A stretch of 64,000 nucleotides of DNA, from assembly GCF_003719295.1 (NCBI RefSeq), contig NZ_RFLW01000004.1, forward strand, positions 62,001 to 126,000, in the 5' to 3' direction. Numbering within the stretch: the first letter of the stretch is position 1; every line of letters begins with the position of its first letter. Below are positions 9,101-17,007 of the stretch, in pieces. The stretch is from Haliea alexandrii. GTDB lineage: Bacteria; Pseudomonadota; Gammaproteobacteria; Pseudomonadales; Halieaceae. The notes below the pieces were generated by a model. The model made no database searches, was not told the DNA's origin, and saw only the letters and a program-made list of their open reading frames with translations. The position numbers and the translations under genes were made by a program.

Positions 9101-9232
9101 GGGGGGTGTGCCTCAATCCGGAGTGGCTGCGGTGACAAAACGCTTCGTGAACCCGTTCGTGGGGGGGGGTGCCTCAATCCGGAGCGGCTACGGGGTTGCC
9201 CCTGACAAAACACGCCGTGAACCCATCCATGA
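9101..9232. repeat. Degenerate direct repeat with G-runs
   Basis: Two head-to-tail units of about 60-70 bases. Each begins with a G-run (seven and nine G), then GTGCCTCAATCCGGAG and GGCT, then TGACAAAAC, then CGTGAACCC. The second unit contains an extra segment GGGGTTGCCCC that is missing from the first. The right arm of the inverted repeat at 9264-9294 can pair with either unit. There is no coding potential. It looks like partial duplication or decay of the neighbouring palindromic element. Confidence 0.7.
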
Positions 9233-9294
9233 GGGCTTCGCGCTCGCATCCATGCGAGCGAGAGTTTTGTCAGGGGCAACCCCGCATCCACTCC
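9181..9294. repeat. Large palindromic element A (nested inverted repeats)
   Basis: Outer arms 9192-9211 and 9264-9283 are a perfect 20-base inverted repeat; extended to 9181-9211 and 9264-9294 they pair over 31 bases with three mismatches. Inside lies a second perfect hairpin, CGCTCGCAT-CC-ATGCGAGCG at 9241-9260. The core at 9213-9260 has the same length and layout as the core of element B (9409-9456, opposite strand), so the two are copies of one repeat family. It lies downstream of the steroid operon and upstream of the thiolase gene. Confidence 0.8.
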
Positions 9295-9374
9295 TCGCTC
9301 ACGGAAGTGTTCAGGGTGAGCACGCACGAATAAACTCAAAGCAATACCACACTAACGAACTGGCAAAATCGGTA

Positions 9375-9488
9375 GGAGGCTGCGGGCGGGCGCGCCGGGC
9401 GGGACCGTAGCAAACATGGATGTTTGCTTCGAGCCTACAGGGACGTATTCACGGCGAGTCCCGGCCGGCGCGCCCGCTCACAGCCTCC
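9375..9488. repeat. Large palindromic element B (nested inverted repeats)
   Basis: Outer arms 9375-9405 and 9458-9488 pair over 31 bases with three mismatches and are very GC-rich. The inner hairpin GCAAACAT-GG-ATGTTTGC at 9410-9427 is perfect. Read on the minus strand, the core follows the same plan as element A: CGCCGTGAA, a TCC-TG segment, GGCT and a hairpin closed by CATCCATG. The outer arms differ in sequence from element A. It begins about 50 bases past the ipdF stop, so it may fold at the 3' end of the steroid operon mRNA. Confidence 0.8.
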
Positions 9489-9538
9489 GGCACGCCCCGC
9501 CATAAACAGGCAGCACGCCACACCCACACCCGCCCCCA

Positions 9539-10330
9539 TCAAGCCCGCTGACTGGAGCAGGAAACAATCTCCCCGGTCATATACCCCGAATAATCCGAGG
9601 CCAGGAACATCATCACATTCGCCACCTCCCACACCTCGGCGGCACGCCCAAAAGCCTCCTTCGCCGCCAGTTCTTCCAGTAACTCCATCGGCGTGGTCTT
9701 CTTCAGGAACTCGTGAAAGGCAATGGAAGGCGACACAGCATTGATGCGCACACCGTGATCCGCCGCCTCGAGCGCGGCACAGCGCGTCAGCGCCATCACA
9801 CCCGCCTTGGCCGCCGCATAGTGGCACTGTTCCTTCTGCGCGCGCCAGCCCAGCACGGAGGCGTTGTTGACGATGACGCCTGCGCCGCGCGGCTGCATCT
9901 TGCGCAGCATGGCTCGAGTCATGCGCATGGTGCCGGTGAGGGTAATATCCAGCACGCGGTTCCATTCGTCGTCGGGCATATCGACAAGCAGGCGCGTACC
10001 CCCCAGTCCGGCGTTATTGATCAACACGTCTACGCCGTCCATGGTCGCCTCCGCGTAATCCACCAGGGCCTGCACATCGCTCTCATCGGTCACATTGGCC
10101 AATTTGCCGTACACCGCCTCAAGGCCGGTGTCCGCTTTCAGCTGCTCGACCGCCTTGGCCAGCCGACCCTCGTGGATGTCGCTGATCATAACGGCCCGGG
10201 CGCCCTCCTCGGCCGCCCGGGTGGCGGCCGCGAAACCGATGCCGGCACCGGCCGCGGCGGTAATCAGAACGGACTTGCCCGCCAGCAGGTTGTGCCCGGC
10301 GACGTAGGGTGGTGGTTCTTTCAATGCCAT
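9539..10330 (-). CDS. ipdF: IpdF-like short-chain dehydrogenase of steroid ring C/D (HIP) degradation
   Basis: SDR of 263 residues. The NAD-binding motif is the unusual TAAAGAGIG (about 24-32), followed by NNAG at 105-108 and the catalytic set Ser158, Tyr171 and Lys175. The stretches NNASVLGWRAQ, HYAAAKAGVMALTRC and VRINAVSPSIA and the C-terminal SSQRA ending match my recollection of mycobacterial IpdF (Rv3559c), which oxidises the 5-hydroxy group of the HIP-CoA intermediate. It is the last gene of the 14-gene operon, 26 bases after a FadE30-like gene, the same pairing as in Mycobacterium. Orthology is inferred, not tested. Confidence 0.82.
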   Translation of the reverse strand: MALKEPPPYVAGHNLLAGKSVLITAAAGAGIGFAAATRAAEEGARAVMISDIHEGRLAKAVEQLKADTGLEAVYGKLANVTDESDVQALVDYAEATMDGVDVLINNAGLGGTRLLVDMPDDEWNRVLDITLTGTMRMTRAMLRKMQPRGAGVIVNNASVLGWRAQKEQCHYAAAKAGVMALTRCAALEAADHGVRINAVSPSIAFHEFLKKTTPMELLEELAAKEAFGRAAEVWEVANVMMFLASDYSGYMTGEIVSCSSQRA

Positions 10331-10356
10331 GCTGTGTTTCTCCTGTAGCCCGCGCG

Positions 10357-11547
10357 CTAGCCGCGGGGTTCGCGGGGCATGCCGAGTGCGCGCTCGGCGA
10401 TGATGTTGCGCTGGATCTGGTTGGTGCCGCCGTAAATGGTGTCGGCGCGCGTGAACAGGTACATGGACTGCAGCCGGCTCAGACCGTAGGGCGCCTCGGG
10501 AACAATCTCGCTTTCTGCGCCCAGCACATCCATGGCCAGCTTGCCCAGGTTGCGGTGCCAGCTGGACCAGTACAGTTTGTAGATCATGGCCTCTTTCTGC
10601 AGGCTGCCGTCGTCACCGCCGCCGGAGAGCATGCGCATGCTGTTGAAGCGCATGATGCGCAGCCCGATGTGAGCCTCGGCAATCCGCTGGCGCAATGCCG
10701 GGTCACATGCAGCGCCGTTGGCTTTGGCAACACGCACGATCTCGTCCAACTCGTTCTGGAACAGCATCTGTTGGCCCAGGGTAGAGACGCCGCGCTCGAA
10801 GCCCAACAGCCCCATGGCGACTTTCCAACCCTCGCCTGGCGCACCGACGATGTCATCGGCATCGCACACCGCATCATCGAAGAACACTTCGTTGAACTCA
10901 CTGGTGCCGGTAAGCTGCTCGATCGGGCGCACAGTTACACCAGGCTGGTCCATAGCGACGAGGAAGAAGCCCAGCCCTTTGTGCGCACTGGAGTCGGGGT
11001 CAGTGCGGGCAATCACGAACACGTACTGAGATTCGTGCGCCAGCGACGTCCACACTTTCTGCCCGCTGATCTGCCACTGCCCAGTGCCTTCATCGAAACG
11101 GGCACGGGTTTTGACGTTGGCGAGGTCGGAGCCTGCCGAGGGCTCGGAGTAACCCTGGCACCAGAATTCGCGGCCTGCACGAATACCCGGGAGGTAGTGC
11201 TCGCGCTGTGCCGCATTGCCGAAAGCGATCAGCGTGGGGCCCATCAGGGTTTCGCCGATGTGCCCCATGCGGCCGGGGCCGCCGGCGCGTGCGTATTCTT
11301 CGTTGAAAATAACCTGCTGTTCAACACTCGCCGCGCGGCCGCCGTATTGCTTGGGCCAGCCAATGCAGGTCCAGCCGCCTTCGGCCAGTTTCTGCTCCCA
11401 GGCTTTGCGCTCCTCGACGAAGGAATGCTCATCCCCCGGGCCACCGCGAAAGCGGATGGGCTCGAATTCGCCACAGAGGTTGTCTGCCAGCCAGTTGGCG
11501 ACTTCTTCGCGGAACAGTTCGTCTTCCGGACTGAAACTCAGTTTCAT
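10357..11547 (-). CDS. fadE30: FadE30-like acyl-CoA dehydrogenase
   Basis: Protein of 396 residues with all acyl-CoA dehydrogenase domains: helical N-terminus (about 1-120), beta domain with FAD/substrate segment WCQGYSEPSAGSDLA, and helical C-terminus. The usual catalytic YEGT motif reads YGGT (Gly373), so the base must lie elsewhere or in a partner subunit. In Mycobacterium, FadE30 sits beside ipdF and introduces a double bond into the propionyl side chain of 5-OH-HIP-CoA; the same neighbour is found here. Its start overlaps the previous acyl-CoA dehydrogenase by four bases, which favours joint assembly. Confidence 0.75.
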   Translation of the reverse strand: MKLSFSPEDELFREEVANWLADNLCGEFEPIRFRGGPGDEHSFVEERKAWEQKLAEGGWTCIGWPKQYGGRAASVEQQVIFNEEYARAGGPGRMGHIGETLMGPTLIAFGNAAQREHYLPGIRAGREFWCQGYSEPSAGSDLANVKTRARFDEGTGQWQISGQKVWTSLAHESQYVFVIARTDPDSSAHKGLGFFLVAMDQPGVTVRPIEQLTGTSEFNEVFFDDAVCDADDIVGAPGEGWKVAMGLLGFERGVSTLGQQMLFQNELDEIVRVAKANGAACDPALRQRIAEAHIGLRIMRFNSMRMLSGGGDDGSLQKEAMIYKLYWSSWHRNLGKLAMDVLGAESEIVPEAPYGLSRLQSMYLFTRADTIYGGTNQIQRNIIAERALGMPREPRG

Positions 11548-12710
11548 GCCTCACCTCCATCCAGCAGCTGTTGCGCAAGCCGCTCCCGGTGCCAGGCCGT
11601 ATCGCCCAGCAGGGTTTCAGCCGATTTGGCGCGTTTGAAATACAGTTGTATGTCGTATTCCGAGGTAATACCCACGCCACCGTGCAATTGAATGCCGCAG
11701 CCCGTATTGAAAAACGCCGCTTCGGAACAGTAGGCTTTGGCGATGCTCGCCGCTTCCGCGAGCCCGCTGCCCAGCGGGCCGCCCGCCAGCGCCTCATCGG
11801 CGATGCAGGCCGCGTAATAAGCTGCCGAGCGCGCCGCCTCCACCTTGAGCATCATGTCGGCGGCCTTGTGCTTGATCGCCTGATAGGACGCAATGGTGCG
11901 GCCGAACTGCACGCGCTCGGTGGTGTAGGCCACGGAGCTGTCCAGCGCCTGCTGCGCCACCCCGACCTGCTCGGCCGCCAGCGCGATGGCGGCGAGGTCC
12001 AGCGTTTTTGCCAGGGCCGGCCAGGCCTGCCCGGCCTCGCCCATGCAGGCGCTGCGCTCAACCTGCACGTTCTCCAACACGATGCGAGCCTGCTTGCGGG
12101 TCTGGTCCATGGTGGGCAACCACTCCCGGCTGATGCCCGCGGTGCTTGCGGGCAAAACGAACAGGCTGACGCCCTCGGTCCCCACACTGCCCGGTGCGCG
12201 GGCGGCTAGCACCAGAATGTCCGCGGTATGGCCATCGAGTACGTAGCGATACTCCCCGTCGAGCACGAAACCGTCGCCTTCGCTGCGACAGGTTGCCTGA
12301 ATGGCCGCCGCATCAGGCCGGCTGCCAGGCGCCATGAAGGCCAGCGTGGCGGTTTTACCGGCGGCAATATCACCCAGATACGCCGTTTGCTGCGCCTCGT
12401 TGCCCGCCACCAGCAACGCGTTGACGGCAAAGCCGACTGTCGAGAGGAACGGTGCGCAGAGCAGGGTACGACCCATTTGCTCCTGCATGGCCGCCAGCTC
12501 GACAAAGCCCAGGCCCAGGCCACCAAACGCCTCGGGGATATGCAGCGCGGGCCACATCAACTCTTCGCTGATCTGCTGCCAGAGCGCATCGCTGTAGCCA
12601 CGCTCCGTTGCCATCGCCTCGCGCACGGCGGCCGCGGTGGACACCTCGGCCAAAAATGCCTCGGCGGTGTCGCGGATCATTTGCTGTTCTTCGGTAAAAC
12701 GAAATTCCAT
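11544..12710 (-). CDS. Acyl-CoA dehydrogenase, probable partner of the FadE30-like subunit
   Basis: I start at the ATG at 12710 (MEFRFTEEQQM), giving 388 residues; the longer frame to 12959 lies inside the upstream SDR. It has the acyl-CoA dehydrogenase fold, with IQLHGGVGITSEYDIQLY near the C-terminus, typical of the smaller or more divergent subunits of steroid-type dehydrogenases. The middle domain is divergent (FMAPGSRPDA where a WALTEP-type motif is usual). The four-base overlap with the next dehydrogenase gene suggests a heteromeric alpha2beta2 enzyme as known for mycobacterial FadE pairs. Exact substrate is unknown; HIP pathway membership follows from the operon. Confidence 0.72.
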   Translation of the reverse strand: MEFRFTEEQQMIRDTAEAFLAEVSTAAAVREAMATERGYSDALWQQISEELMWPALHIPEAFGGLGLGFVELAAMQEQMGRTLLCAPFLSTVGFAVNALLVAGNEAQQTAYLGDIAAGKTATLAFMAPGSRPDAAAIQATCRSEGDGFVLDGEYRYVLDGHTADILVLAARAPGSVGTEGVSLFVLPASTAGISREWLPTMDQTRKQARIVLENVQVERSACMGEAGQAWPALAKTLDLAAIALAAEQVGVAQQALDSSVAYTTERVQFGRTIASYQAIKHKAADMMLKVEAARSAAYYAACIADEALAGGPLGSGLAEAASIAKAYCSEAAFFNTGCGIQLHGGVGITSEYDIQLYFKRAKSAETLLGDTAWHRERLAQQLLDGGEA

Positions 12711-12720
12711 GCGCCCTGCC

Positions 12721-13608
12721 TCAGGTGCCGTAGACTTTTTGCGCCGGCACTTCGCGCGCCAGCAACTGCTGCACTGCACCGGCCACTTCCGCCGGCTGCC
12801 AGCGATCGCCCTTGTCCACCGGCTCGGTGGTACGCCAGCCATCGGCGATGGATATCCGCCCTCCCTCAGCCTCGAATACACGACCTGTGACCGCTGCTGA
12901 CTCGGCGGAGACCAGGTAAGCAAACAGCGAGGAGACGTTCTCCGGTGCCCAGTAGTCAAAACTGCCGTCCTCGGGCTTGGCCATGCGCTGCGCCATTTCT
13001 TCCACGGCGGTGGTCATGCCAGTACGCGCGGCGGGCGCCACGGCATTGGCCGTCACGCCGTAGCGTGCCAGCTCGGCCGCCTGGTTCAAGGTAAGGGCTG
13101 CGATGCCGGCCTTGGCGGCGGCGTAGTTCGATTGGCCAATGGAGCCCTGCAGTCCTGCACCGGAGGTCGTGTTGATGATGCGTGCATCCACCGCCACACC
13201 TTCCTTGGACTGGCCGCGCCAGTAGTGCACCGCGTGGGAGCTGATACAGAAATGCCCTTTGAGGTGCACCGCCATGATGGTGTCCCACTCCGCTTCCGTC
13301 ATGGAGGCGAACATGCGGTCACGGTTAACGCCGGCATTATTGATGACCGCGTGCAGGTCGCCGAAGGCATCTATGGCCTGCTTGACCGCGTTCAGGCTGT
13401 CGTCGTAATGGGTGATGTCCGAGGTGTTCACCACGGCTTCACCGCCGGCCTTACGGATGTCGTCCACCACCGCCTGCGCCGCCACTTCGTTGATATCGTT
13501 GACAATGACTCTGGCGCCCTCACTGGCAAGCACCCGTGCGTGCGCTGCCCCCAGGCCGCCACCTGCACCGGTGATGATTACCACGCGCCCTTCACATATT
13601 CCGCTCAT
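12721..13608 (-). CDS. Short-chain dehydrogenase of the HIP operon (Rv3548c-like)
   Basis: I start at the ATG at 13608 (MSGICEGRVVIITGAG), one base from the thiolase stop, giving 295 residues, longer than a typical SDR. The TGAGGGLG nucleotide motif lies at 13-20, NNAG at 90-93, and catalytic Ser149, Tyr162 and Lys166 are present. The long C-terminal tail (DKGDRW, ending KVYGT) resembles my memory of Rv3548c, an SDR of the mycobacterial KstR2 regulon. It probably oxidises a hydroxyacyl-CoA intermediate made by ring D or C opening. Exact step not assignable. Confidence 0.7.
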   Translation of the reverse strand: MSGICEGRVVIITGAGGGLGAAHARVLASEGARVIVNDINEVAAQAVVDDIRKAGGEAVVNTSDITHYDDSLNAVKQAIDAFGDLHAVINNAGVNRDRMFASMTEAEWDTIMAVHLKGHFCISSHAVHYWRGQSKEGVAVDARIINTTSGAGLQGSIGQSNYAAAKAGIAALTLNQAAELARYGVTANAVAPAARTGMTTAVEEMAQRMAKPEDGSFDYWAPENVSSLFAYLVSAESAAVTGRVFEAEGGRISIADGWRTTEPVDKGDRWQPAEVAGAVQQLLAREVPAQKVYGT

Positions 13609-13609
13609 A

Positions 13610-14758
13610 TCACAACCTCTCGATAATGGTGACGTTCGCCTGACCACCGCCTTCGCACATGGTTTGCAGGCCGTAGCGACCACCGCTGCGCTCCAGTTCG
13701 TGCAGCAGGGTGGTCATCAATTTCGTGCCGGTAGCACCCAGTGGGTGTCCCAGGGCAATCGCGCCGCCGTTGACATTGGTCTTGGCCGGGTCGTAGTCGG
13801 TATCTTTCAGCCAGGCCATCGCCACCGAGGCGAAAGCTTCGTTGATTTCCACCAGGTCGATATCCGCCAGCCGCATACCGGCGCGCTTCAGTGCGTACTC
13901 GGTCGCAGGAATGGGTGCCGTCAACATCCAGATGGGGTCCGCCGCGCGCACGCTCATGTGCGCGATGCGTGCCCGCGGTGTGAGGTTGTAGCGCTTGAGA
14001 GCCGCCTCCGAGACAATCAACATGGCTGACGAGGCATCACAGGTCTGGCTGGACACAGCCGCCGTGATGGTGCCGCCCTCCTGCAATGGCTGCAGTTCCG
14101 CCATTTTCTCCATGGTGGTCTGGCGCGGTGTCTCGTCCATCTCCACACCGGCGAGGGGCGCGATCTCCCGGGCGAAGCGCCCTTCACTGATCGCCTGTAG
14201 CGCTCGCGTATGGGACTGCAGCGCAAAGGCCTCCATGTCGCTGCGGCTGAACCCCCATTTGTCTGCGATCATCTGCGCAGAATTGAACTGCGACACCGGC
14301 ACCGTGCCATAGCGCGCCACCCAGCCTTCGCTACCGGAAAAGGGGTCGGAGAAACCCAGAGGCTCGGCGGCCAGCATGGCCGAGGAAATGGGGATCTGCG
14401 TCATGGTCTGCACGCCGCCGGCAATCACCACATCGTTGACCCCGGCCATGATCGCCTGGGCAGCAAAATGCACCGCCTGCTGTGACGAGCCGCACTGACG
14501 GTCTATGGTGGTGCCGGGCACGGCCTCATCCAGCCCCGCCGCCAACCAGCAAGTGCGGGCAATGTCGCCCGCCAGCGGGCCGATGGTGTCCACGCAACCG
14601 AACATCACGTCATCGTAGTCGGCATCCGGAATGCCGTTGCGCTCCACAAGGGTCTTCAATACGTGGGCACCCAGGTCTGCGCCGTGCACGCCGGCGAGCC
14701 CTCCCTTGCGGCGGCCCGTGGGGCTGCGCACTGCATCAACAATATAGGCATCCGCCAT
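13610..14758 (-). CDS. fadA6: FadA6-like thiolase of ring C/D degradation
   Basis: Thiolase of 382 residues: nucleophile Cys89 in IDRQCGSSQQA, His338 in GHPLGATG, Cys368 in TMCEGGGQANVT and NEAFA. The DRQCGSSQQA segment, the QIPISSAM segment and the C-terminal CEGGG ending with TIIERL agree with FadA6 (Rv3556c) as I remember it. FadA6 performs thiolysis of a beta-keto CoA intermediate late in HIP breakdown. It differs clearly from the stand-alone thiolase at 7829-9031, so the cell has a dedicated steroid thiolase. Neighbouring genes are 1 and 21 bases away. Confidence 0.8.
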   Translation of the reverse strand: MADAYIVDAVRSPTGRRKGGLAGVHGADLGAHVLKTLVERNGIPDADYDDVMFGCVDTIGPLAGDIARTCWLAAGLDEAVPGTTIDRQCGSSQQAVHFAAQAIMAGVNDVVIAGGVQTMTQIPISSAMLAAEPLGFSDPFSGSEGWVARYGTVPVSQFNSAQMIADKWGFSRSDMEAFALQSHTRALQAISEGRFAREIAPLAGVEMDETPRQTTMEKMAELQPLQEGGTITAAVSSQTCDASSAMLIVSEAALKRYNLTPRARIAHMSVRAADPIWMLTAPIPATEYALKRAGMRLADIDLVEINEAFASVAMAWLKDTDYDPAKTNVNGGAIALGHPLGATGTKLMTTLLHELERSGGRYGLQTMCEGGGQANVTIIERL

Positions 14759-14779
14759 GATCTGTGTCCTCGTCTGTAT

Positions 14780-15826
14780 TTATTGGAAGGTGGCGCCGGC
14801 GCCCAGCGCCGCGCCGTCCGCAAATATCACCGCCGCCACTTGCTGCTTGTGCCAGCCGGCATCGCCCCAGGTGTTGGCCAGGGCCCACGCCTTCTTCATG
14901 AAGATGTGCAGGTCCACCTCCCAGGTGTAGCCCATGGCGCCATGTACCTGAATACTGTTCTTGGCCGCCAGATTGGCCGCTTCGCACGCCATCAGCTTGG
15001 CCTGCGCCACCGCCAGGGCAGCACCTGCGGCGTCTTCGGCCACGGCATACGCCGCGCGGTGGACCGGCGCCTTGGCGTATTCCAGCCGCACGGCCACATT
15101 GGCCATGTGGTGCTTCACGGCCTGGAATGAACCGATAGCCTTGCCGAATTGTTTGCGCTCGGCGGTGTACTGTACCGACAGATCTATCATGCGCTGCGCC
15201 AGGCCCAGTGCCTGGGCCGCACATCCCAGCGCACCGCGATTCAGGCTGGCCGAGCGCAGCGCGCTGGCCCGCTCGCCATCGGCGATCGGCGCGGCTCCCG
15301 CTGGCACCGTCACCGTATACAGGCGGCGGCCGGGGTCGATACTCTCGCTGCGCTCGCAACTGAACTGCCCCTGCTCCAGCGCAAACCACTGTCCCTCGCG
15401 CTCGAGCAACAGGAGGTCGGCGACATGCGCGTCTTCCACCATCAGGTTCTGTTCGACCGCAGCAATGATGCGCGCCTCACCCGTTGCAGCCAGGGGCAAC
15501 CAGCGCGCCGCCAGTTCACCGCCGATGTCCTGCAACAGGGGCACGGCGACCAGCGCGTGATTGACCAGGGGTTCGGCAAGCGCCACATAGCCGCATTCCT
15601 GGGCCAGCAATACAAAGTCCACGGCGTCCATGCCGAGGCCACCGTGCTCTTCGGGCACCGTGATCCCGGTGAGGCCGAGTTCGGCGAACTGCTGCCAGAG
15701 TGCAGGGTCGCGGCCCGTGTCTGTTTCCCAACCGGCGCGCAGCCGCTCGGGGGAGATTTCGTTGACCAGAAAGCCGCGGACGGAATCCTGAAACAGCAAT
15801 TGGTCTTCGCTGAAAGTGAAATCCAT
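14780..15826 (-). CDS. Acyl-CoA dehydrogenase, small subunit type (FadE32/33-like)
   Basis: Start at the ATG at 15826 (MDFTFSEDQLL), two bases after the stop of the upstream dehydrogenase; 348 residues, shorter than standard acyl-CoA dehydrogenases. The frame continues upstream to 16117, but only inside the neighbour. It retains the N-terminal helical domain and a C-terminal domain with NSIQVHGAMGYTWEVDLH, while the middle beta domain is reduced. Size and pairing with the 387-residue subunit match the mycobacterial FadE31 with FadE32 or FadE33 arrangement, thought to oxidise ring-opened intermediates. Which step is catalysed cannot be told from sequence. Confidence 0.72.
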   Translation of the reverse strand: MDFTFSEDQLLFQDSVRGFLVNEISPERLRAGWETDTGRDPALWQQFAELGLTGITVPEEHGGLGMDAVDFVLLAQECGYVALAEPLVNHALVAVPLLQDIGGELAARWLPLAATGEARIIAAVEQNLMVEDAHVADLLLLEREGQWFALEQGQFSCERSESIDPGRRLYTVTVPAGAAPIADGERASALRSASLNRGALGCAAQALGLAQRMIDLSVQYTAERKQFGKAIGSFQAVKHHMANVAVRLEYAKAPVHRAAYAVAEDAAGAALAVAQAKLMACEAANLAAKNSIQVHGAMGYTWEVDLHIFMKKAWALANTWGDAGWHKQQVAAVIFADGAALGAGATFQ

Positions 15827-15828
15827 GA

Positions 15829-16992
15829 TTACCTCGGCATCCCGAGCATACGCTCGGCAATAATGTTGCGTTGAATCTCGTTGGTCCCGGCGTAGATGGG
15901 CCCTGACTGCGAGAACAGCCAACCGTCCAGCCAGGTGCCAACACCCTCCGCAGCCGGCGCATGCGGCAGCAGTTCGGCGCGCGCGCCGAGAATGCTCATG
16001 GCGGTAGCGTGCATGTTCTGATCCAGCTCTGACCAGAAAATCTTGTTGGTGGAGGACTCCGCGCCGATCTTGCCGCCCTGACTCAGGCGACAGGCGGTTT
16101 GGTAGGTGCTCAGGCAATAACTCTCGGCATCCAGGTAGGCGCGCATGACCGCGTCGCGGATCTGTGGGTCGTGACTGGCGCTCGCTTCATTGGCGCGGTA
16201 CAGCTCCACCAGGCGACGCGCGGTTTCCTGGAAGCGCGCCGGTGAGCGCAGCATCAGCCCGCGTTCGAAGCCGGCGGTGGCCATGGCCACCGCCCAGCCG
16301 GCACCGTCGTCACCCAGGCGATTGCTGACATCCACCTCCACATTGTCGAAGAAGATTTCGGCAAAGCCCGGCAGACCATCCAGTTGCGGAATGGGGCGCA
16401 CGGTAATACCCGGGGTATTCAGGGGCACCAGGATGAAGGTCAGCCCGCGATGGCGTTCCGAGTCCGGGTCGGTACGGAACATGCCGAACAACCAGTCAGC
16501 CCACACGGCGCGCGTCGACCAGGTTTTCTGGCCGTTGATAATGTACTTGTCGCCCTGAAGCTGTGCCGTGGAGCGAATGGCCGCCATGTCGGAACCGGCG
16601 CCGGGTTCAGACCAGCCCTGTGCCCAGACGTCACGCCCTTCCGCCATGGCCGGCAGAAAGCGGGCTTTCTGCTCTTCGGTGCCGTACTCCATCAAGGTGG
16701 GACCGAGCAGAAAAATACCGTTCTGGTTCACCCGCAGCGGCGCCTTGGCGCGGTAGTACTCTTCCTCGAATATCAGCCACTCAATGAGGTCACAACCACG
16801 CCCGCCCAGTGCTTCCGGCCAGGTGACCATCCCCCAGCGACCCTGGTTCAGGGTGGCTTCCCACTCGCGGTGCTGCTGAAAGCCTTCCTCGGTGTCGAAG
16901 GTCTGCAGCGTTTGCGCGGGCACATTGGCTTGCAGCCAGGAGCGAATCTCGGCGCGAAAGGCCTGTTGCTGTTCAGTAAATGCCAGTTGCAT
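15829..16992 (-). CDS. Acyl-CoA dehydrogenase, large subunit type (FadE31-like)
   Basis: Protein of 387 residues with the full acyl-CoA dehydrogenase architecture: the beta-domain motif WAQGWSEPGAGSDMA (FAD and substrate contacts) and a C-terminal YAGTNEIQRNIIAERMLG. The residue that is the catalytic glutamate in YEGT enzymes is Ala368. It is followed at two bases by a 348-residue small dehydrogenase, so the two likely form one heteromeric enzyme. A 15-base gap separates it from the enoyl-CoA hydratase gene upstream. Assignment to HIP degradation is from context and from similarity to FadE31. Confidence 0.72.
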   Translation of the reverse strand: MQLAFTEQQQAFRAEIRSWLQANVPAQTLQTFDTEEGFQQHREWEATLNQGRWGMVTWPEALGGRGCDLIEWLIFEEEYYRAKAPLRVNQNGIFLLGPTLMEYGTEEQKARFLPAMAEGRDVWAQGWSEPGAGSDMAAIRSTAQLQGDKYIINGQKTWSTRAVWADWLFGMFRTDPDSERHRGLTFILVPLNTPGITVRPIPQLDGLPGFAEIFFDNVEVDVSNRLGDDGAGWAVAMATAGFERGLMLRSPARFQETARRLVELYRANEASASHDPQIRDAVMRAYLDAESYCLSTYQTACRLSQGGKIGAESSTNKIFWSELDQNMHATAMSILGARAELLPHAPAAEGVGTWLDGWLFSQSGPIYAGTNEIQRNIIAERMLGMPR

Positions 16993-17007
16993 GTGTTAGT
17001 CCTGCGT

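Noticed and set aside
9161-9169. Nine-base G-run as a phase-variable switch
   Set aside because: It lies in non-coding repeat DNA far from any start codon or promoter spacer, so no gene would be switched.
9101-9232. CRISPR-like direct repeats
   Set aside because: Only two degenerate units, unequal in length, with no spacers of regular size and no cas genes.
10309-11691. A 460-codon plus-strand frame opposite the FadE30-like gene
   Set aside because: Antisense shadow of a clear acyl-CoA dehydrogenase; composition and lack of motifs argue against coding.
12711-12959. N-terminal extension of the acyl-CoA dehydrogenase ending at 11544
   Set aside because: The extra residues have no dehydrogenase character and lie inside the SDR gene; the ATG at 12710 starts exactly at the family's N-terminus.
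15827-16117. N-terminal extension of the small acyl-CoA dehydrogenase
   Set aside because: It overlaps the C-terminal coding region of the neighbouring dehydrogenase; the ATG at 15826 fits the family.
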